Source: Gammaproteobacteria bacterium
GTDB taxonomy: Bacteria; Pseudomonadota; Gammaproteobacteria; Berkiellales; Berkiellaceae
NCBI GenBank assembly: GCA_016191245.1
Contig: JACPOY010000014.1
Span: 1-41,580, forward strand
Length of the DNA: 41,580 nt
Direction of reading: 5' to 3'
In this document: piece by piece, positions 8,987 through 17,743 of the stretch
How positions within the stretch are numbered: the first letter of the stretch is position 1
Layout: every line of letters begins with the position of its first letter
Notes under the pieces: generated by a model
What the model was told of the DNA's origin: nothing
The model's database searches: none
What the model saw: only the letters and a program-made list of their open reading frames with translations
Program-made: the position numbers and the translations under genes

Positions 8987-9570
8987 TTGTCATTGTAGAA
9001 GGCTGTGGAACCAACATCGCCTCAATTCAGTTTGCGTTAAAACGCTTGAAAAAAGATTTTTTATTAAGTTCTGATCCCATTCTTATTAAGCAGGCATCGC
9101 ACGTTATTATTCCTGGTGTCTCGACAGCCAAAAGGGCAATGGATCAATTGGCTCAATTAAAATTAATTGACACCTTGCAGTCTTTAACGCAACCAGTATT
9201 AGGGATTTGTTCTGGTATGCAAATTTTATTTGATTGGTGCGAGGAAGGCCAAGTGAATGGATTGGGGATCTTTTCTGACAAAATAGAGAAACTGCCTATT
9301 AAACAAAATCTTGCCTTACCGCATATGGGATGGAATACAATCAAGATTAGAGATCGTCAGCATCCACTGCTTGAGGGGATTGGGGATAATGAATATGTTT
9401 ATTTTGTTCATAGTTTTGCAGCTAAGATAAATCACTATTCAATAGCAACAACCGAATATGGTATGCCATTTTCGGCCATTGTAGCAAAGAACAATTTTTT
9501 AGGCACACAATTTCATCCTGAGCGTTCAAGCAAAGTGGGTGAAAGAATCATAAGCAATTTTTTACAATAG
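8983..9570 (+). CDS. hisH: Imidazole glycerol phosphate synthase, glutaminase subunit
   Basis: Class I glutamine amidotransferase subunit that releases ammonia from glutamine and passes it to HisF. The protein has 195 residues. The catalytic triad is visible: C76 in GICSGMQ and the His-Glu pair in QFHPERSS near the C-terminus. The ATG at 8983, overlapping the hisB stop, is chosen because the protein then begins directly with the first strand IVIVEGCGTNIASIQ; a longer reading from a TTG at 8923 would add a stretch unlike the family. An 11-base gap separates it from hisA. Confidence 0.95.
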   Translation: MIVIVEGCGTNIASIQFALKRLKKDFLLSSDPILIKQASHVIIPGVSTAKRAMDQLAQLKLIDTLQSLTQPVLGICSGMQILFDWCEEGQVNGLGIFSDKIEKLPIKQNLALPHMGWNTIKIRDRQHPLLEGIGDNEYVYFVHSFAAKINHYSIATTEYGMPFSAIVAKNNFLGTQFHPERSSKVGERIISNFLQ

Positions 9571-9581
9571 GATCCATTTCA

Positions 9582-10322
9582 ATGAATGTCATTCCAGCAA
9601 TTGATATCAAATCAGGAAAATGTGTTCGTCTTTATCAGGGTAAGTTTGAACAAATGACAGAATATTCTGGTCACCCTTGGGAAATTGCAAATGCCTATGC
9701 AAAATCAGGTGCACAGGAACTTCATATTGTTGATCTTGATGGTGCAAAAGAAGGTGAAGCAGTGCAATTATCTAGAGTGGCACAAATTTGTCAATTAGAA
9801 GGGCTCAATATACAAATAGGTGGTGGGATCCGTTCTCATCGTCATATCAAAATCTTATTTGCTGATGGTGCTTCGCGCGTTGTCATTGGTAGCATGGCGG
9901 TGACTAATCCCTTACAAGTTAAAGAGTGGATACAAGAATTTGGTGCCGATAGAATTGTATTAGCATTTGATATCAATATTGATAAAAAGGGCGAACCCAT
10001 TGTTGTCACAGAGGCATGGCAAAAACAAGGCACTCAAAATCTTTGGGAATTAATCGATCTTTATAAAGATTCAGGATTAAAGTATGTACTTTGCACAGAT
10101 ATCAGTCGCGATGGCACATTACAAGGACCTAATTTTGATTTATATGCTAAATGTCAGCAAAAATATCCTGATATCTTATTTCAAGCTTCAGGTGGCATTG
10201 GATCACTAGAGGATCTTGTTGCTTTAAAGAAACTCAAAATACATGGTGCCATTGTGGGTAAAGCATTATTAGAAAAGCGCTTCACTTTAGAAGAAGCATT
10301 AAAGAAGGTTTCTTCATGTTAG
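9582..10322 (+). CDS. hisA: ProFAR isomerase
   Basis: The 246-residue (beta/alpha)8 isomerase that opens the ribose of ProFAR to give PRFAR. The first catalytic Asp lies in [17 protein letters not shown] at the N-terminus; the second is expected in the [14 protein letters not shown] loop. Phosphate-binding segments IQIGGGIRS and QASGGIGSL are intact. The stop overlaps the hisF start by seven bases. Ordinary family member. Confidence 0.95.
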   Translation: MNVIPAIDIKSGKCVRLYQGKFEQMTEYSGHPWEIANAYAKSGAQELHIVDLDGAKEGEAVQLSRVAQICQLEGLNIQIGGGIRSHRHIKILFADGASRVVIGSMAVTNPLQVKEWIQEFGADRIVLAFDINIDKKGEPIVVTEAWQKQGTQNLWELIDLYKDSGLKYVLCTDISRDGTLQGPNFDLYAKCQQKYPDILFQASGGIGSLEDLVALKKLKIHGAIVGKALLEKRFTLEEALKKVSSC

Positions 10323-11083
10323 CTAAACGTATTATCCCCTGCTTGGATGTAAAAGATGGCAATGTCGTCAAAGGCGTTAAATTTCGCGCTCATCAAGTTG
10401 TTGGGGATATTATTACATTAGCATCACATTATGCTTCCCTGGGTGCTGATGAATTGGTTTTTTACGATATTACTGCCAGTGCTGAAAATAGAACGGTGGA
10501 TTTACAGTGGGTATCAAATGTTGCGCAATGTCTTGATATTCCATTTTGTGTCGCAGGGGGTATTAGATCGTTTCAAGAGGCGAAAGAGATCTTGAATGCA
10601 GGTGCGGATAAAATTTCAATTAACAGCCCCGCCTTAGAAAATCCAGATCTGATTGATGAATTAGTCTCAGCATTTGGTAGTCAATGCGTTGTCATTGGTA
10701 TGGATAGTTTGCAGCAAGATGGTGAGTATAAAATATGCCAATATACTGGCAGCATTGAAAAAACACGAACGACACATCGCTTGACACAAGATTGGGTAAA
10801 AGAAGTACAAGCAAGAGGGGCTGGCGAAATTGTTCTTAATTGCATGAACAATGATGGTGTCCGCCAAGGTTATGATATCGCGCAATTGAAAGCATTAAGA
10901 GAAATGACGCAAGTTCCCTTAATTGCTTCTGGCGGAGCGGGTTCTCTTTCACATTTTGCCCAAGTATTTTTAGAAACGAATGTAGATGGTGCGCTTGCTG
11001 CCAGTGTTTTCCATCTAGGTGATATTGAAATCCCAGCTTTGAAGAAGTATTTGAATGACCAAGGTATAAGGGTAAGGCAATGA
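10316..11083 (+). CDS. hisF: Imidazole glycerol phosphate synthase, cyclase subunit
   Basis: A (beta/alpha)8 cyclase of 255 residues that uses ammonia from HisH to make imidazole glycerol phosphate and [22 protein letters not shown] contains the catalytic Asp near residue 11, and [14 protein letters not shown] holds the second Asp region (most homologues read DGT or DGTK there). Phosphate sites [12 protein letters not shown] and IASGGAGSL are present. The stop overlaps the hisI start by four bases. Confidence 0.95.
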   Translation: MLAKRIIPCLDVKDGNVVKGVKFRAHQVVGDIITLASHYASLGADELVFYDITASAENRTVDLQWVSNVAQCLDIPFCVAGGIRSFQEAKEILNAGADKISINSPALENPDLIDELVSAFGSQCVVIGMDSLQQDGEYKICQYTGSIEKTRTTHRLTQDWVKEVQARGAGEIVLNCMNNDGVRQGYDIAQLKALREMTQVPLIASGGAGSLSHFAQVFLETNVDGALAASVFHLGDIEIPALKKYLNDQGIRVRQ

Positions 11084-11694
11084 AAATTACATTTGATGAT
11101 ACCGCTTTAGATTGGCAAAAAATGAATGGTTTGATCCCTGCCATTGTTCAAGATCTACAGAGTAAACAAATTCTGATGTTGGGGTATATGAACAGAGAGT
11201 CACTTGCTAAAACTCTTGAATCAAAACAAGTAACTTTTTATAGTCGTAGTAAACAAGCATTGTGGACCAAAGGGGAAACTTCAGGCAATTACTTAACGGT
11301 ATGCAGTATTTGTCATGATTGTGATAGTGACGCTATTTTAATTACCGCACAAGCACAAGGCCCCACATGTCACAAAGGCAATACCTCTTGTTTTGGTGTC
11401 AGTGATGATAAAAATATGATTGCGTATTTAGAAAAGACGATTGCCGAGCGTAAAAAAGAGCCGAATGAAAATAGTTACACTTCTTCTTTATTTAAGCAAG
11501 GCATTACAAGAATTGCACAAAAAGTGGGCGAAGAAGGGGTTGAAGTTGCCTTAGCTGCGGTTTCGCAAAGCAAAGAAGCACTTTGCCAAGAGTTGGCAGA
11601 TTTATTTTTTCATATGTTAGTTTTAACTTCTGCTAAAGATCTCACCTTTCAAGATGTGTTAGCGGTACTTGCAAATAGAGCAATAAAAAATTAG
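11080..11694 (+). CDS. hisI: Bifunctional phosphoribosyl-AMP cyclohydrolase / phosphoribosyl-ATP pyrophosphatase
   Basis: A HisIE fusion of 204 residues catalysing the second and third steps of the pathway. The N-terminal cyclohydrolase has the substrate region [17 protein letters not shown], the metal-binding DCDSDAIL and the zinc cysteines in [13 protein letters not shown]. The C-terminal pyrophosphatase (from about residue 115) carries the MazG-like metal-binding helix [14 protein letters not shown] and [12 protein letters not shown]. It is the last gene of the operon; no clear intrinsic terminator follows in the next 170 bases. Confidence 0.96.
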   Translation: MKITFDDTALDWQKMNGLIPAIVQDLQSKQILMLGYMNRESLAKTLESKQVTFYSRSKQALWTKGETSGNYLTVCSICHDCDSDAILITAQAQGPTCHKGNTSCFGVSDDKNMIAYLEKTIAERKKEPNENSYTSSLFKQGITRIAQKVGEEGVEVALAAVSQSKEALCQELADLFFHMLVLTSAKDLTFQDVLAVLANRAIKN

Positions 11695-11763
11695 TTATTA
11701 ATTTCTCTAACTCTCTGCGCTGGATAGTTATTCAAGCCGTCAAAGAATAATGATAGTATCATT

Positions 11764-11813
11764 CACTTATTCGCGTTTACTTACACTTATTCGCGTTTAC
11801 TTACACTTATTCG
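11764..11813. repeat. Tandem 20-bp repeat, 2.5 copies
   Basis: The unit CACTTATTCGCGTTTACTTA occurs at 11764-11783 and 11784-11803, with a partial third copy (10 bases) at 11804-11813; the copies are identical. It lies between the his operon and the alpha/beta hydrolase gene. The last copy overlaps a possible -35 (TTTACT, 11796-11801) that would pair with AATAAT at 11820-11825 across an 18-base spacer. The array may therefore be a regulator-binding region for the downstream gene, or a simple slippage product. Confidence 0.75.
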
Positions 11814-11871
11814 TTAAACAATAATTGTAACTTGCAATGAGCAGTCCATAGGTGAAGGAAATCATGACATT

Positions 11872-13203
11872 ATGAGATTCTTACGTGACCTCGCTGGCAT
11901 ATTCGTTGGAAAAATTGTTTTAAGAGCACAGCTCATTCCGATAGGTGAGTTACGTGGCCTAAAATATATTTGGTCAAAACTTTTTTATACGCCTGCTGAA
12001 ATTGCCCAAATGAATCGTCTTTGGGATGAATTCAAAGAAAAAAATAATCAACATGCACAACACCGCCCGCATTTAAGCCTTAAAATAAATCGTAAATTAG
12101 TCAAAACGCCGCAAGGAGTGAGCCTAGATACGATTGAATTACAAGCAAAGCACAAAGCACCAACAGAATATGTTATCTATGGATGGGGTCGTAGTGATTG
12201 TTACGAATTCTATCTTTCTAGACTGGCCAGTGATGCTTTAAATCTTAATAAAAAAATAGTCAGTTTTAACTTTAGAGGCATCGCACATAGCAAGGGACAA
12301 GTTTATCATGGTCGAGATTTAGTTGATGATTATAAATTTCAAATTATGCGGCTCATTAAACAGGGCGTTAATCCGGAAGAAATTAAATGTTATGGCCATT
12401 CTTTATGCGGAGCAATAGCAGCTTTTGCTGTCGAAGAGCTTAATCGGGAAGGTTATCCGGTTAAAATATATGACGATCGCTCCTTTGCCAGTTTAGTTGA
12501 AACATCGGTTGCACTTTATTTTAAACGCCCTCATATTCGCGCCAGAATAGTCAATATTGGTACTATCGTATTGCAAACTGTGTTGTTAGCGACAGTTGCT
12601 GCATTGGGTTTATTTACCATGACGCAAGTTGCTATGGCCGCAGTTGTTGCTTTATTAAGTGTGCGCTTGAAATTAACCCATCAAATATATGACAAAACCA
12701 TTGGTAAGTTCATGGAAGGCGCGATGCGCTTTATCATGAATTATGGCGGATGGGAATATTTCACCCCAAAAATATATGAGAATATTCCTGCAGAAAATAG
12801 AATGCATACCGTCATAAGAATGCCAAAGAGCCATTTATCAAAGACTTTAGGAAGAAGAAAGATCAGGCATCCAGCATTTGATAAAGTCATTCAAATGCAA
12901 GATTCGCTACATCGACATTTACCCAAATACCATCAACAAAAAAGCGATCTTAAACAGCAATGGACGAAGGCTATTCAAAAAGGAAATCATGAGAACATTG
13001 CCGCTATTAAAGAGAAATTGATTGAATTGAGCAATGCAAAGATGACTGGCGGTGGCCATATGACTGATCCGAAGGAATTAGTCACCTGGTATAAAGCACC
13101 ACGTGCTGGTAGATGGTTAACCGGCCAAGAAAGATTTTATGCGTTTGTTGAGCCAGAAGGTAAGCACCAAGAGCCTAGGGCGATAAAGTATAAAAGTTTT
13201 TAA
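11872..13203 (+). CDS. CHLPS-like alpha/beta hydrolase with internal hydrophobic segment
   Basis: A 443-residue protein with an alpha/beta-hydrolase core at about residues 95-215. The nucleophile elbow is YGHSLCGAIA (S177); the preceding strand and loop read IVSFNFRGIAHSKGQ, and an acidic candidate is DDRS (D201, D202). The pattern, including the DLVDDY helix after the RG..S.G loop, resembles the chlamydial CHLPS/DUF818 proteins and the Legionella SidB-like lipase group. Residues about 230-265 form one or two hydrophobic helices that may anchor it in a membrane. The C-terminal 150 residues are basic and helical. The catalytic His may be in GGGHMTDP. Substrate is unknown; an esterase or lipase effector is a reasonable guess. 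The ATG at 11872 is 14 or more bases from GAAGGA and overlaps a three-codon reading frame at 11864. Confidence 0.75.
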   Translation: MRFLRDLAGIFVGKIVLRAQLIPIGELRGLKYIWSKLFYTPAEIAQMNRLWDEFKEKNNQHAQHRPHLSLKINRKLVKTPQGVSLDTIELQAKHKAPTEYVIYGWGRSDCYEFYLSRLASDALNLNKKIVSFNFRGIAHSKGQVYHGRDLVDDYKFQIMRLIKQGVNPEEIKCYGHSLCGAIAAFAVEELNREGYPVKIYDDRSFASLVETSVALYFKRPHIRARIVNIGTIVLQTVLLATVAALGLFTMTQVAMAAVVALLSVRLKLTHQIYDKTIGKFMEGAMRFIMNYGGWEYFTPKIYENIPAENRMHTVIRMPKSHLSKTLGRRKIRHPAFDKVIQMQDSLHRHLPKYHQQKSDLKQQWTKAIQKGNHENIAAIKEKLIELSNAKMTGGGHMTDPKELVTWYKAPRAGRWLTGQERFYAFVEPEGKHQEPRAIKYKSF

Positions 13204-13221
13204 ATCCTTTCCCTATTGATG

Positions 13222-13257
13222 CGCTGTCATATGGCAGCGTATTATCTATTCGATAAT
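13222..13257. other. Two small inverted repeats after the hydrolase gene
   Basis: CGCTGTC-ATAT-GGCAGCG (13222-13239) can form a seven-pair hairpin with one G-T wobble, and ATTATC-TATTC-GATAAT (13241-13257) follows directly. A U-rich tract after the first stem is lacking, so it is at best a weak terminator for the hydrolase gene. The rest of the gap up to 13334 is AT-rich and presumably holds the promoter of the next gene. Confidence 0.35.
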
Positions 13258-13334
13258 TATTTTATCTTATTTATTAAACTACCCCAAAAAATAGTTTATT
13301 AGCTTTCTTTTCTAGATAAAAATAAAGGGAAATT

Positions 13335-14291
13335 ATGATTAATTTGGATGATGTGAATTCTTATTTGGCACAAGCTAAATCATTTTTTGTTGAATTAGAA
13401 GATTTCCTCGAATTTCGTGTCTCCGGTTTAGCAAAAGGTGCACAAGGAGATTCTAGATATATATCTCAATGGGTAGGGATGGTTGGTCAAGAGAATACGC
13501 AAACCGTGATTGCAAAATTAGCCCAGTATGAGCAATTGCTAGCGAATCAGAACCCTTCCATGCTGTCAAAATTTATTTTTTGGTGTCAGTCTCTCTTTAA
13601 TGAAGCTCAAGATACAAAAATTAATCAAACATTTAGAGATCTGCAAAGAGAACGTCTTTGTAAAGAAATCACGGCGAAAATTACCGAACACTTATTAAGA
13701 GCTCAAGAATTTTTAAAAGAAGTTGATTTTAACTCTGGTAGTAGTGCTATCTTTTTGCCAGTTCAAGCGCATAAAGATCTTGCTGTGCGTGCTAAGAAAG
13801 CTTTTGATCATTGCAACAAAGTCATTGCGGATAACCAACCACTGACAGACAAAACAATTCCAAGAACCCGAAAAAGTTGGTTTACTAATGTTTTACGTGC
13901 AGGAAGCTATTTAGTCGCAACTCGGGTTGCGGCTTATGGATTAAAAGATACCTCACCCTTTCCGCAAATGAAAATGTCCCCGTCTGATATAAGAAATAAT
14001 AATGAAGCAGCGCGAAAACAGCTAAAAGAGATTAGTACTAAATGGGACAAATTACAGGCTGTGATGAATCGTCCCTCTAAGACAACAAGAAAGCTGCTTG
14101 GTAGTGATACAGCAGGACAGCGCCCTGACAATACTTCGTTACATTTTCAGTATGTCCCTGAAGAAGTCGTGACGGCAATGAACAAATTCAATCATATGAT
14201 GGGTAGCACTGCTATTGAAAAAGTGACGGCAGATGTAGTTTTTGAAGTATCAGAAACACCTTTCCCTAAACCTACCAGAAATTACAGGTAA
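13335..14291 (+). CDS. Helical cytosolic protein of unknown function
   Basis: A 318-residue protein that I do not recognise. Most of it is predicted helical from the spacing of Leu, Ile, Ala and charged residues, for example around residues 95-135. There is no signal peptide; a short hydrophobic patch near residue 190 (GSYLVATRVAAYGL) is too weak for a membrane helix. AAAGGGAAA lies just before the ATG, a good ribosome binding site. It stands three bases upstream of the methyltransferase start, so it is probably the first gene of the same transcript, but nothing in it points to sugar or lipid chemistry. An effector or scaffolding role is possible but unsupported. Confidence 0.65.
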   Translation: MINLDDVNSYLAQAKSFFVELEDFLEFRVSGLAKGAQGDSRYISQWVGMVGQENTQTVIAKLAQYEQLLANQNPSMLSKFIFWCQSLFNEAQDTKINQTFRDLQRERLCKEITAKITEHLLRAQEFLKEVDFNSGSSAIFLPVQAHKDLAVRAKKAFDHCNKVIADNQPLTDKTIPRTRKSWFTNVLRAGSYLVATRVAAYGLKDTSPFPQMKMSPSDIRNNNEAARKQLKEISTKWDKLQAVMNRPSKTTRKLLGSDTAGQRPDNTSLHFQYVPEEVVTAMNKFNHMMGSTAIEKVTADVVFEVSETPFPKPTRNYR

Positions 14292-14294
14292 ACT

Positions 14295-15020
14295 GTGCTC
14301 CAAAATAAACAACAAGAAATTGAATTTTTTGATAAATTGGCTGATGTGCAAGAATACAATGTCTTCACGGATGAGGCCAATCAAAAAATTATCGATACTG
14401 CGATAGAACTTGCACAATTGAAAAAAGGCATGCAGGTTCTAGATTTAGGCTGTGGCTCAGGGATATTTACGCAATTATTACAGCAAAATGGCCTGCAATG
14501 TGTAGGGTTAGATTTGAGTCAAAAGCTGTTGCGTCTGGGCAAGCAACAAACCGCAGGCATTGATTTTTTACAAGCGGACGTAGAAGCACTCCCTTTTGCT
14601 GATAATAGTGTTGATAGGATCATGTTAAGTTGTTTGGTCCATCATTTGCCCAATCCCGCTCTTTGTGCAAAAGAAGTATTTCGTGTTTTAAAGCCGGGTG
14701 GGCGATTTGTCGCTTTTGATCCCAATCGCCTCAACCCTTTTATGTACCTTTATCGAGATCACAGTTCACCTTTTTATAGCTCCAATGGGGTGACGCCTAA
14801 TGAAAGACCAGTGCTTCCTCATAAAGTGCGCAACATTTTTCAGGCGACGGGCTTACAGGTCAATTCATGCTATGTGGATGGATTAACCTATCGGTATGTT
14901 GCCTCTAGTACCGCAAAAGGATTGCTTCCTATTTATAATATGTTTGAACGCTTTTTCTTTAAACCGTTTTGGATGAGTCCTTTGCGTTCCTTTGTTTTTA
15001 CTTATGGCATGAAGCCTTAA
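14295..15020 (+). CDS. Class I SAM-dependent methyltransferase
   Basis: A 241-residue Rossmann-fold methyltransferase of the Methyltransf_11 / UbiE-like type. Motif I is VLDLGCGSG (about residues 48-56), the acidic end of strand two is GLDLS, motif II is FLQADVEALPFADNSVD, and the post-motif region is EVFRVLKPGGRFVAFDPN. The start is a GTG at 14295 with AGGTAA just upstream. Being directly ahead of a membrane glycosyltransferase-like gene and two nucleotide-sugar epimerases, it may methylate a sugar or a lipid-linked intermediate; the substrate cannot be told from sequence. Confidence 0.85.
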   Translation: MLQNKQQEIEFFDKLADVQEYNVFTDEANQKIIDTAIELAQLKKGMQVLDLGCGSGIFTQLLQQNGLQCVGLDLSQKLLRLGKQQTAGIDFLQADVEALPFADNSVDRIMLSCLVHHLPNPALCAKEVFRVLKPGGRFVAFDPNRLNPFMYLYRDHSSPFYSSNGVTPNERPVLPHKVRNIFQATGLQVNSCYVDGLTYRYVASSTAKGLLPIYNMFERFFFKPFWMSPLRSFVFTYGMKP

Positions 15021-15032
15021 CAAATTAAAAAT

Positions 15033-16529
15033 ATGAAAAATAGTAAATACTCGATTAGTTCTCTTTTATTCCTTTTGGGTGCCTTGAGTTGTCTTATTTT
15101 ATTAATATTACGGGCAACGCAAGTCATATCCTTTCAGGAAGTGCATCATGTCGTCACCAGTGGCTATGAGGAAGAATCCTTATATGCCATGTGGAAATTC
15201 TTGCACGGCTTGCCACTTTATACTGATCCCCATCAGATCCCGTTTACTGCTTCATACTTTAATTGGTTTTTCTACACCATCTATGGATCGATTATTAAAT
15301 TTGTGATGAGTACGTTCTCGTTAGAGGATGCATGGATCCCCACGGTGGGACGATGCATTACTTTGGGGGTAGTTTTAATCGGATTTTTGATGAATTTTCG
15401 TTTGTTTGCAAATAAAGACTCAGATGCTGTTCCTACCCCAACATGGCTAGCCGTTTCATTAAGTGCCTTGCTTTGGTTTGGGCCATTAATTGGATTTTGG
15501 GCATTAACCGTGCGACCGGATGTTGTGGCATTACTGTTTGATGTTTGTGGTGCTTATTTTTTACTTCGATATTTTCCTAAGCAACTTTTTGTCGGCGTTA
15601 TATTTGCAGCCATTTGGTGTTATCTCTCTTGGTCTTGCAAACAAGTCAATATTGTCATGCCTGTTGCGATTGGATTATTTTTACTCATCCATAAGAGATG
15701 GCAGGCGTTTATTCTGTTTAGTATGTTAATGGGGGCAGGGTTTGCCACCACGCTATTGCTTGCAGATTATAATTTAATTAAGACATTGTTATTTATTAAT
15801 ACAGCTGTTCCACTGTCTTTTGATGTTTTTACAGTTAACCTGATTAATTTTATCAAAAAAACGATCCCGATTTGGATCTTGTTCTTTGCCATCTTAGGTA
15901 ACGCTCTTACCAATTCAGAAGTAAAACAAAAAATCTTGCATGATAAACGGGTGAAATTTAGCTTATGCGGCCTCTTTGCTTGGGGGCTGATTTTGTTACC
16001 GGCCAGTAGCAAAATCGGCAGTGCAGACAATTATCACTTCATTGCTTTATTTTTTCTCATCGTCGCCATTGGTGGTTCGCTGCCCTATTTGCTAGCAGCA
16101 AACCCAAAGTGGCTAACAGGATCGATTGCCTTAGCTGGCGTATTAAGTACCACTGCAATTATCGCTGTATTAGCCAATGGTAATTTAGCAAATATTCAAG
16201 CTCAGCATGACAATAATGTTGCATTCAAACAATGTTTGCATCAGTTCCCTCAGCCTATTTTTGTGATGAACTCATATGGTTCATTACCATGGATGAATCC
16301 AAGTCCGATATCTTTTGTGTTGGCTTATAACTATTGGCAAGATAGAAGTGATAATCGTCCCTTTGAACATAATGGAATAGGGGGATTAATTCAGCAGGGG
16401 TATTTTCAGACTTTAATTTTACCATCAACCTATTCTAAGAATTTTGATGGTGCCACTTTAAGTAACTATGAATATCAAACGAAAGACTGTGCAGGGTATT
16501 CGGTGTTCATTCAGAAGGACAAAGCATGA
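15033..16529 (+). CDS. Polytopic membrane protein, probable GT-C-type glycosyltransferase
   Basis: A 498-residue integral membrane protein with roughly ten to twelve hydrophobic segments, the first at residues 10-27. After the first segment comes a periplasmic loop with acidic residues (SGYEEESLYAMWKFLHGLPL) and an aromatic-rich stretch, the layout of GT-C enzymes that take sugar from polyprenyl phosphate. Residues from about 395 form a soluble C-terminal part. The following epimerase starts in its stop codon (ATGA), and a DPM-synthase-like GT2 lies further on, a pairing typical of systems that make and use polyprenyl-phosphate sugars. The GT-C assignment is based on topology and context, not on a decisive motif. 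Confidence 0.6.
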   Translation: MKNSKYSISSLLFLLGALSCLILLILRATQVISFQEVHHVVTSGYEEESLYAMWKFLHGLPLYTDPHQIPFTASYFNWFFYTIYGSIIKFVMSTFSLEDAWIPTVGRCITLGVVLIGFLMNFRLFANKDSDAVPTPTWLAVSLSALLWFGPLIGFWALTVRPDVVALLFDVCGAYFLLRYFPKQLFVGVIFAAIWCYLSWSCKQVNIVMPVAIGLFLLIHKRWQAFILFSMLMGAGFATTLLLADYNLIKTLLFINTAVPLSFDVFTVNLINFIKKTIPIWILFFAILGNALTNSEVKQKILHDKRVKFSLCGLFAWGLILLPASSKIGSADNYHFIALFFLIVAIGGSLPYLLAANPKWLTGSIALAGVLSTTAIIAVLANGNLANIQAQHDNNVAFKQCLHQFPQPIFVMNSYGSLPWMNPSPISFVLAYNYWQDRSDNRPFEHNGIGGLIQQGYFQTLILPSTYSKNFDGATLSNYEYQTKDCAGYSVFIQKDKA

Positions 16530-17593
16530 AACGAATATTAATCACAGGTGGGGCTGGATTTGTAGGGTCGACATTAGCACTCCTTTTTAAACAACATTAT
16601 GCTGATGTCGATATATTATGCTTAGATAATTTAAGTCGCCGAGGCAGTGAATTAAATTTGCCAAGATTAAAGCAACATGGTGTCTCCTTTATGCATGGAG
16701 ATGTCAGAAATCCTGAAGATCTGGCACGTGTGGGTGAAGTAGATTGGTTGATAGAATGTTCAGCTGAACCGTCCGTTCATGCTGGATTTGGAGAGAGTCC
16801 GGCTTATTTAATTAATACCAATTTAAACGGATTAATTAATTGCTTAGAATTTTTACGCATGCAAGGTGGTAACCTCGTTTTTCTTTCAACCAGCCGCGTA
16901 TACCCCATTGCAACATTACGCCATTTGCCCTTAATACCTCAAAATCAAAGACTATGCATAGAAAACAAGCCTACTGTTGTAGGTTGTAGTGAAAAAGGAA
17001 TAAGCGAAGCATTTCCATTAGAAGGTAATCGTTCACTTTATGGAGCAACTAAACTCTCTGGTGAGCTTTTTATTCAAGAATATTGTCATATGTATGGTTT
17101 GCAAGCAGTCATTAATCGATGTGGTGTTTTAGCTGGTGCCTGGCAAATGGGCAAAGTCGATCAAGGGTTTATTGCATTGTGGGTCGCCCGTCATTTCTTT
17201 GGTGGTAAATTACAATATATGGGATTTGGGGGCGAAGGATTACAAGTAAGAGATGTCTTGCATGTAAGTGATTTATTTCAATTATTACAATTACAAATGA
17301 ACCAAATTCAAGATCATAATGGTGCCATTTACAATGTGGGGGGAGGAATGAAAAATAGCATTTCTCTTTGTGAACTCACATCGCTAGTGACAAAAACGAC
17401 GGGGAACTCTTGTGATATAGGGTGTGTTCCCGAAACGAGAGAGGCAGACATCCCATTTTATGTCACTGACATTACCAAAGTAAATCAAAAAACTGCTTGG
17501 GAACCTAAAATCAGTATTCCAATGATTGTGGAAGAAGTTTATGCTTGGATGCAGCAAAATAAGAATGCTTTGGAAACTATTTTCAATTTATAA
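16526..17593 (+). CDS. NAD-dependent epimerase, CDP-tyvelose 2-epimerase-like
   Basis: An extended short-chain dehydrogenase of 355 residues. The NAD site is ILITGGAGFVGS at the N-terminus, the catalytic STS triad element is FLSTSRVYP, and the YxxxK pair is in SLYGATKLSGE. The N-terminal half and the VRDVLHVSDL segment resemble CDP-tyvelose (CDP-paratose 2-) epimerases, which invert C2 of a dideoxy sugar. Many epimerases look alike at this level, so the exact sugar is uncertain. It starts within the stop codon of the GT-C gene. It is paralogous to the next epimerase, with a palindromic repeat between them. Confidence 0.82.
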   Translation: MKRILITGGAGFVGSTLALLFKQHYADVDILCLDNLSRRGSELNLPRLKQHGVSFMHGDVRNPEDLARVGEVDWLIECSAEPSVHAGFGESPAYLINTNLNGLINCLEFLRMQGGNLVFLSTSRVYPIATLRHLPLIPQNQRLCIENKPTVVGCSEKGISEAFPLEGNRSLYGATKLSGELFIQEYCHMYGLQAVINRCGVLAGAWQMGKVDQGFIALWVARHFFGGKLQYMGFGGEGLQVRDVLHVSDLFQLLQLQMNQIQDHNGAIYNVGGGMKNSISLCELTSLVTKTTGNSCDIGCVPETREADIPFYVTDITKVNQKTAWEPKISIPMIVEEVYAWMQQNKNALETIFNL

Positions 17594-17616
17594 TATTAAC
17601 AATTGAAGATTTTGTA

Positions 17617-17718
17617 CCCCTCACCCTAACCCTCTCCCGCAAGGGGAGAGGGGATAAGAATTCGAGATTCTGGCTTCCGATCCCCTCTCCCCTTGCGGGA
17701 GAGGGTTAGGGTGAGGGG
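17617..17718. repeat. Long perfect palindrome of the GC-rich repeat family
   Basis: Two 39-base arms, 17617-17655 and 17680-17718, are exact reverse complements around a 24-base spacer. Each arm also folds on itself: CCCTCTCCC-GCAAG-GGGAGAGGG makes a nine-pair hairpin with a five-base loop. The arm begins CCCCTCACCCTAACCCTCTC, and related arms recur near 21.7 and 23.1-23.4 kb. It sits between two otherwise collinear epimerase genes, so in RNA it would be a large structured intercistronic element able to affect transcript stability or termination. REP/BIME-like families with this type of sequence are common in proteobacterial genomes. Confidence 0.92.
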
Positions 17719-17743
17719 AGTAAATTAATAAGGAACATAGATT

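Noticed and set aside
11764..11813. Possible CRISPR array
   Set aside because: The copies are directly adjacent with no unique spacers and no cas genes are near; it is a simple tandem repeat.
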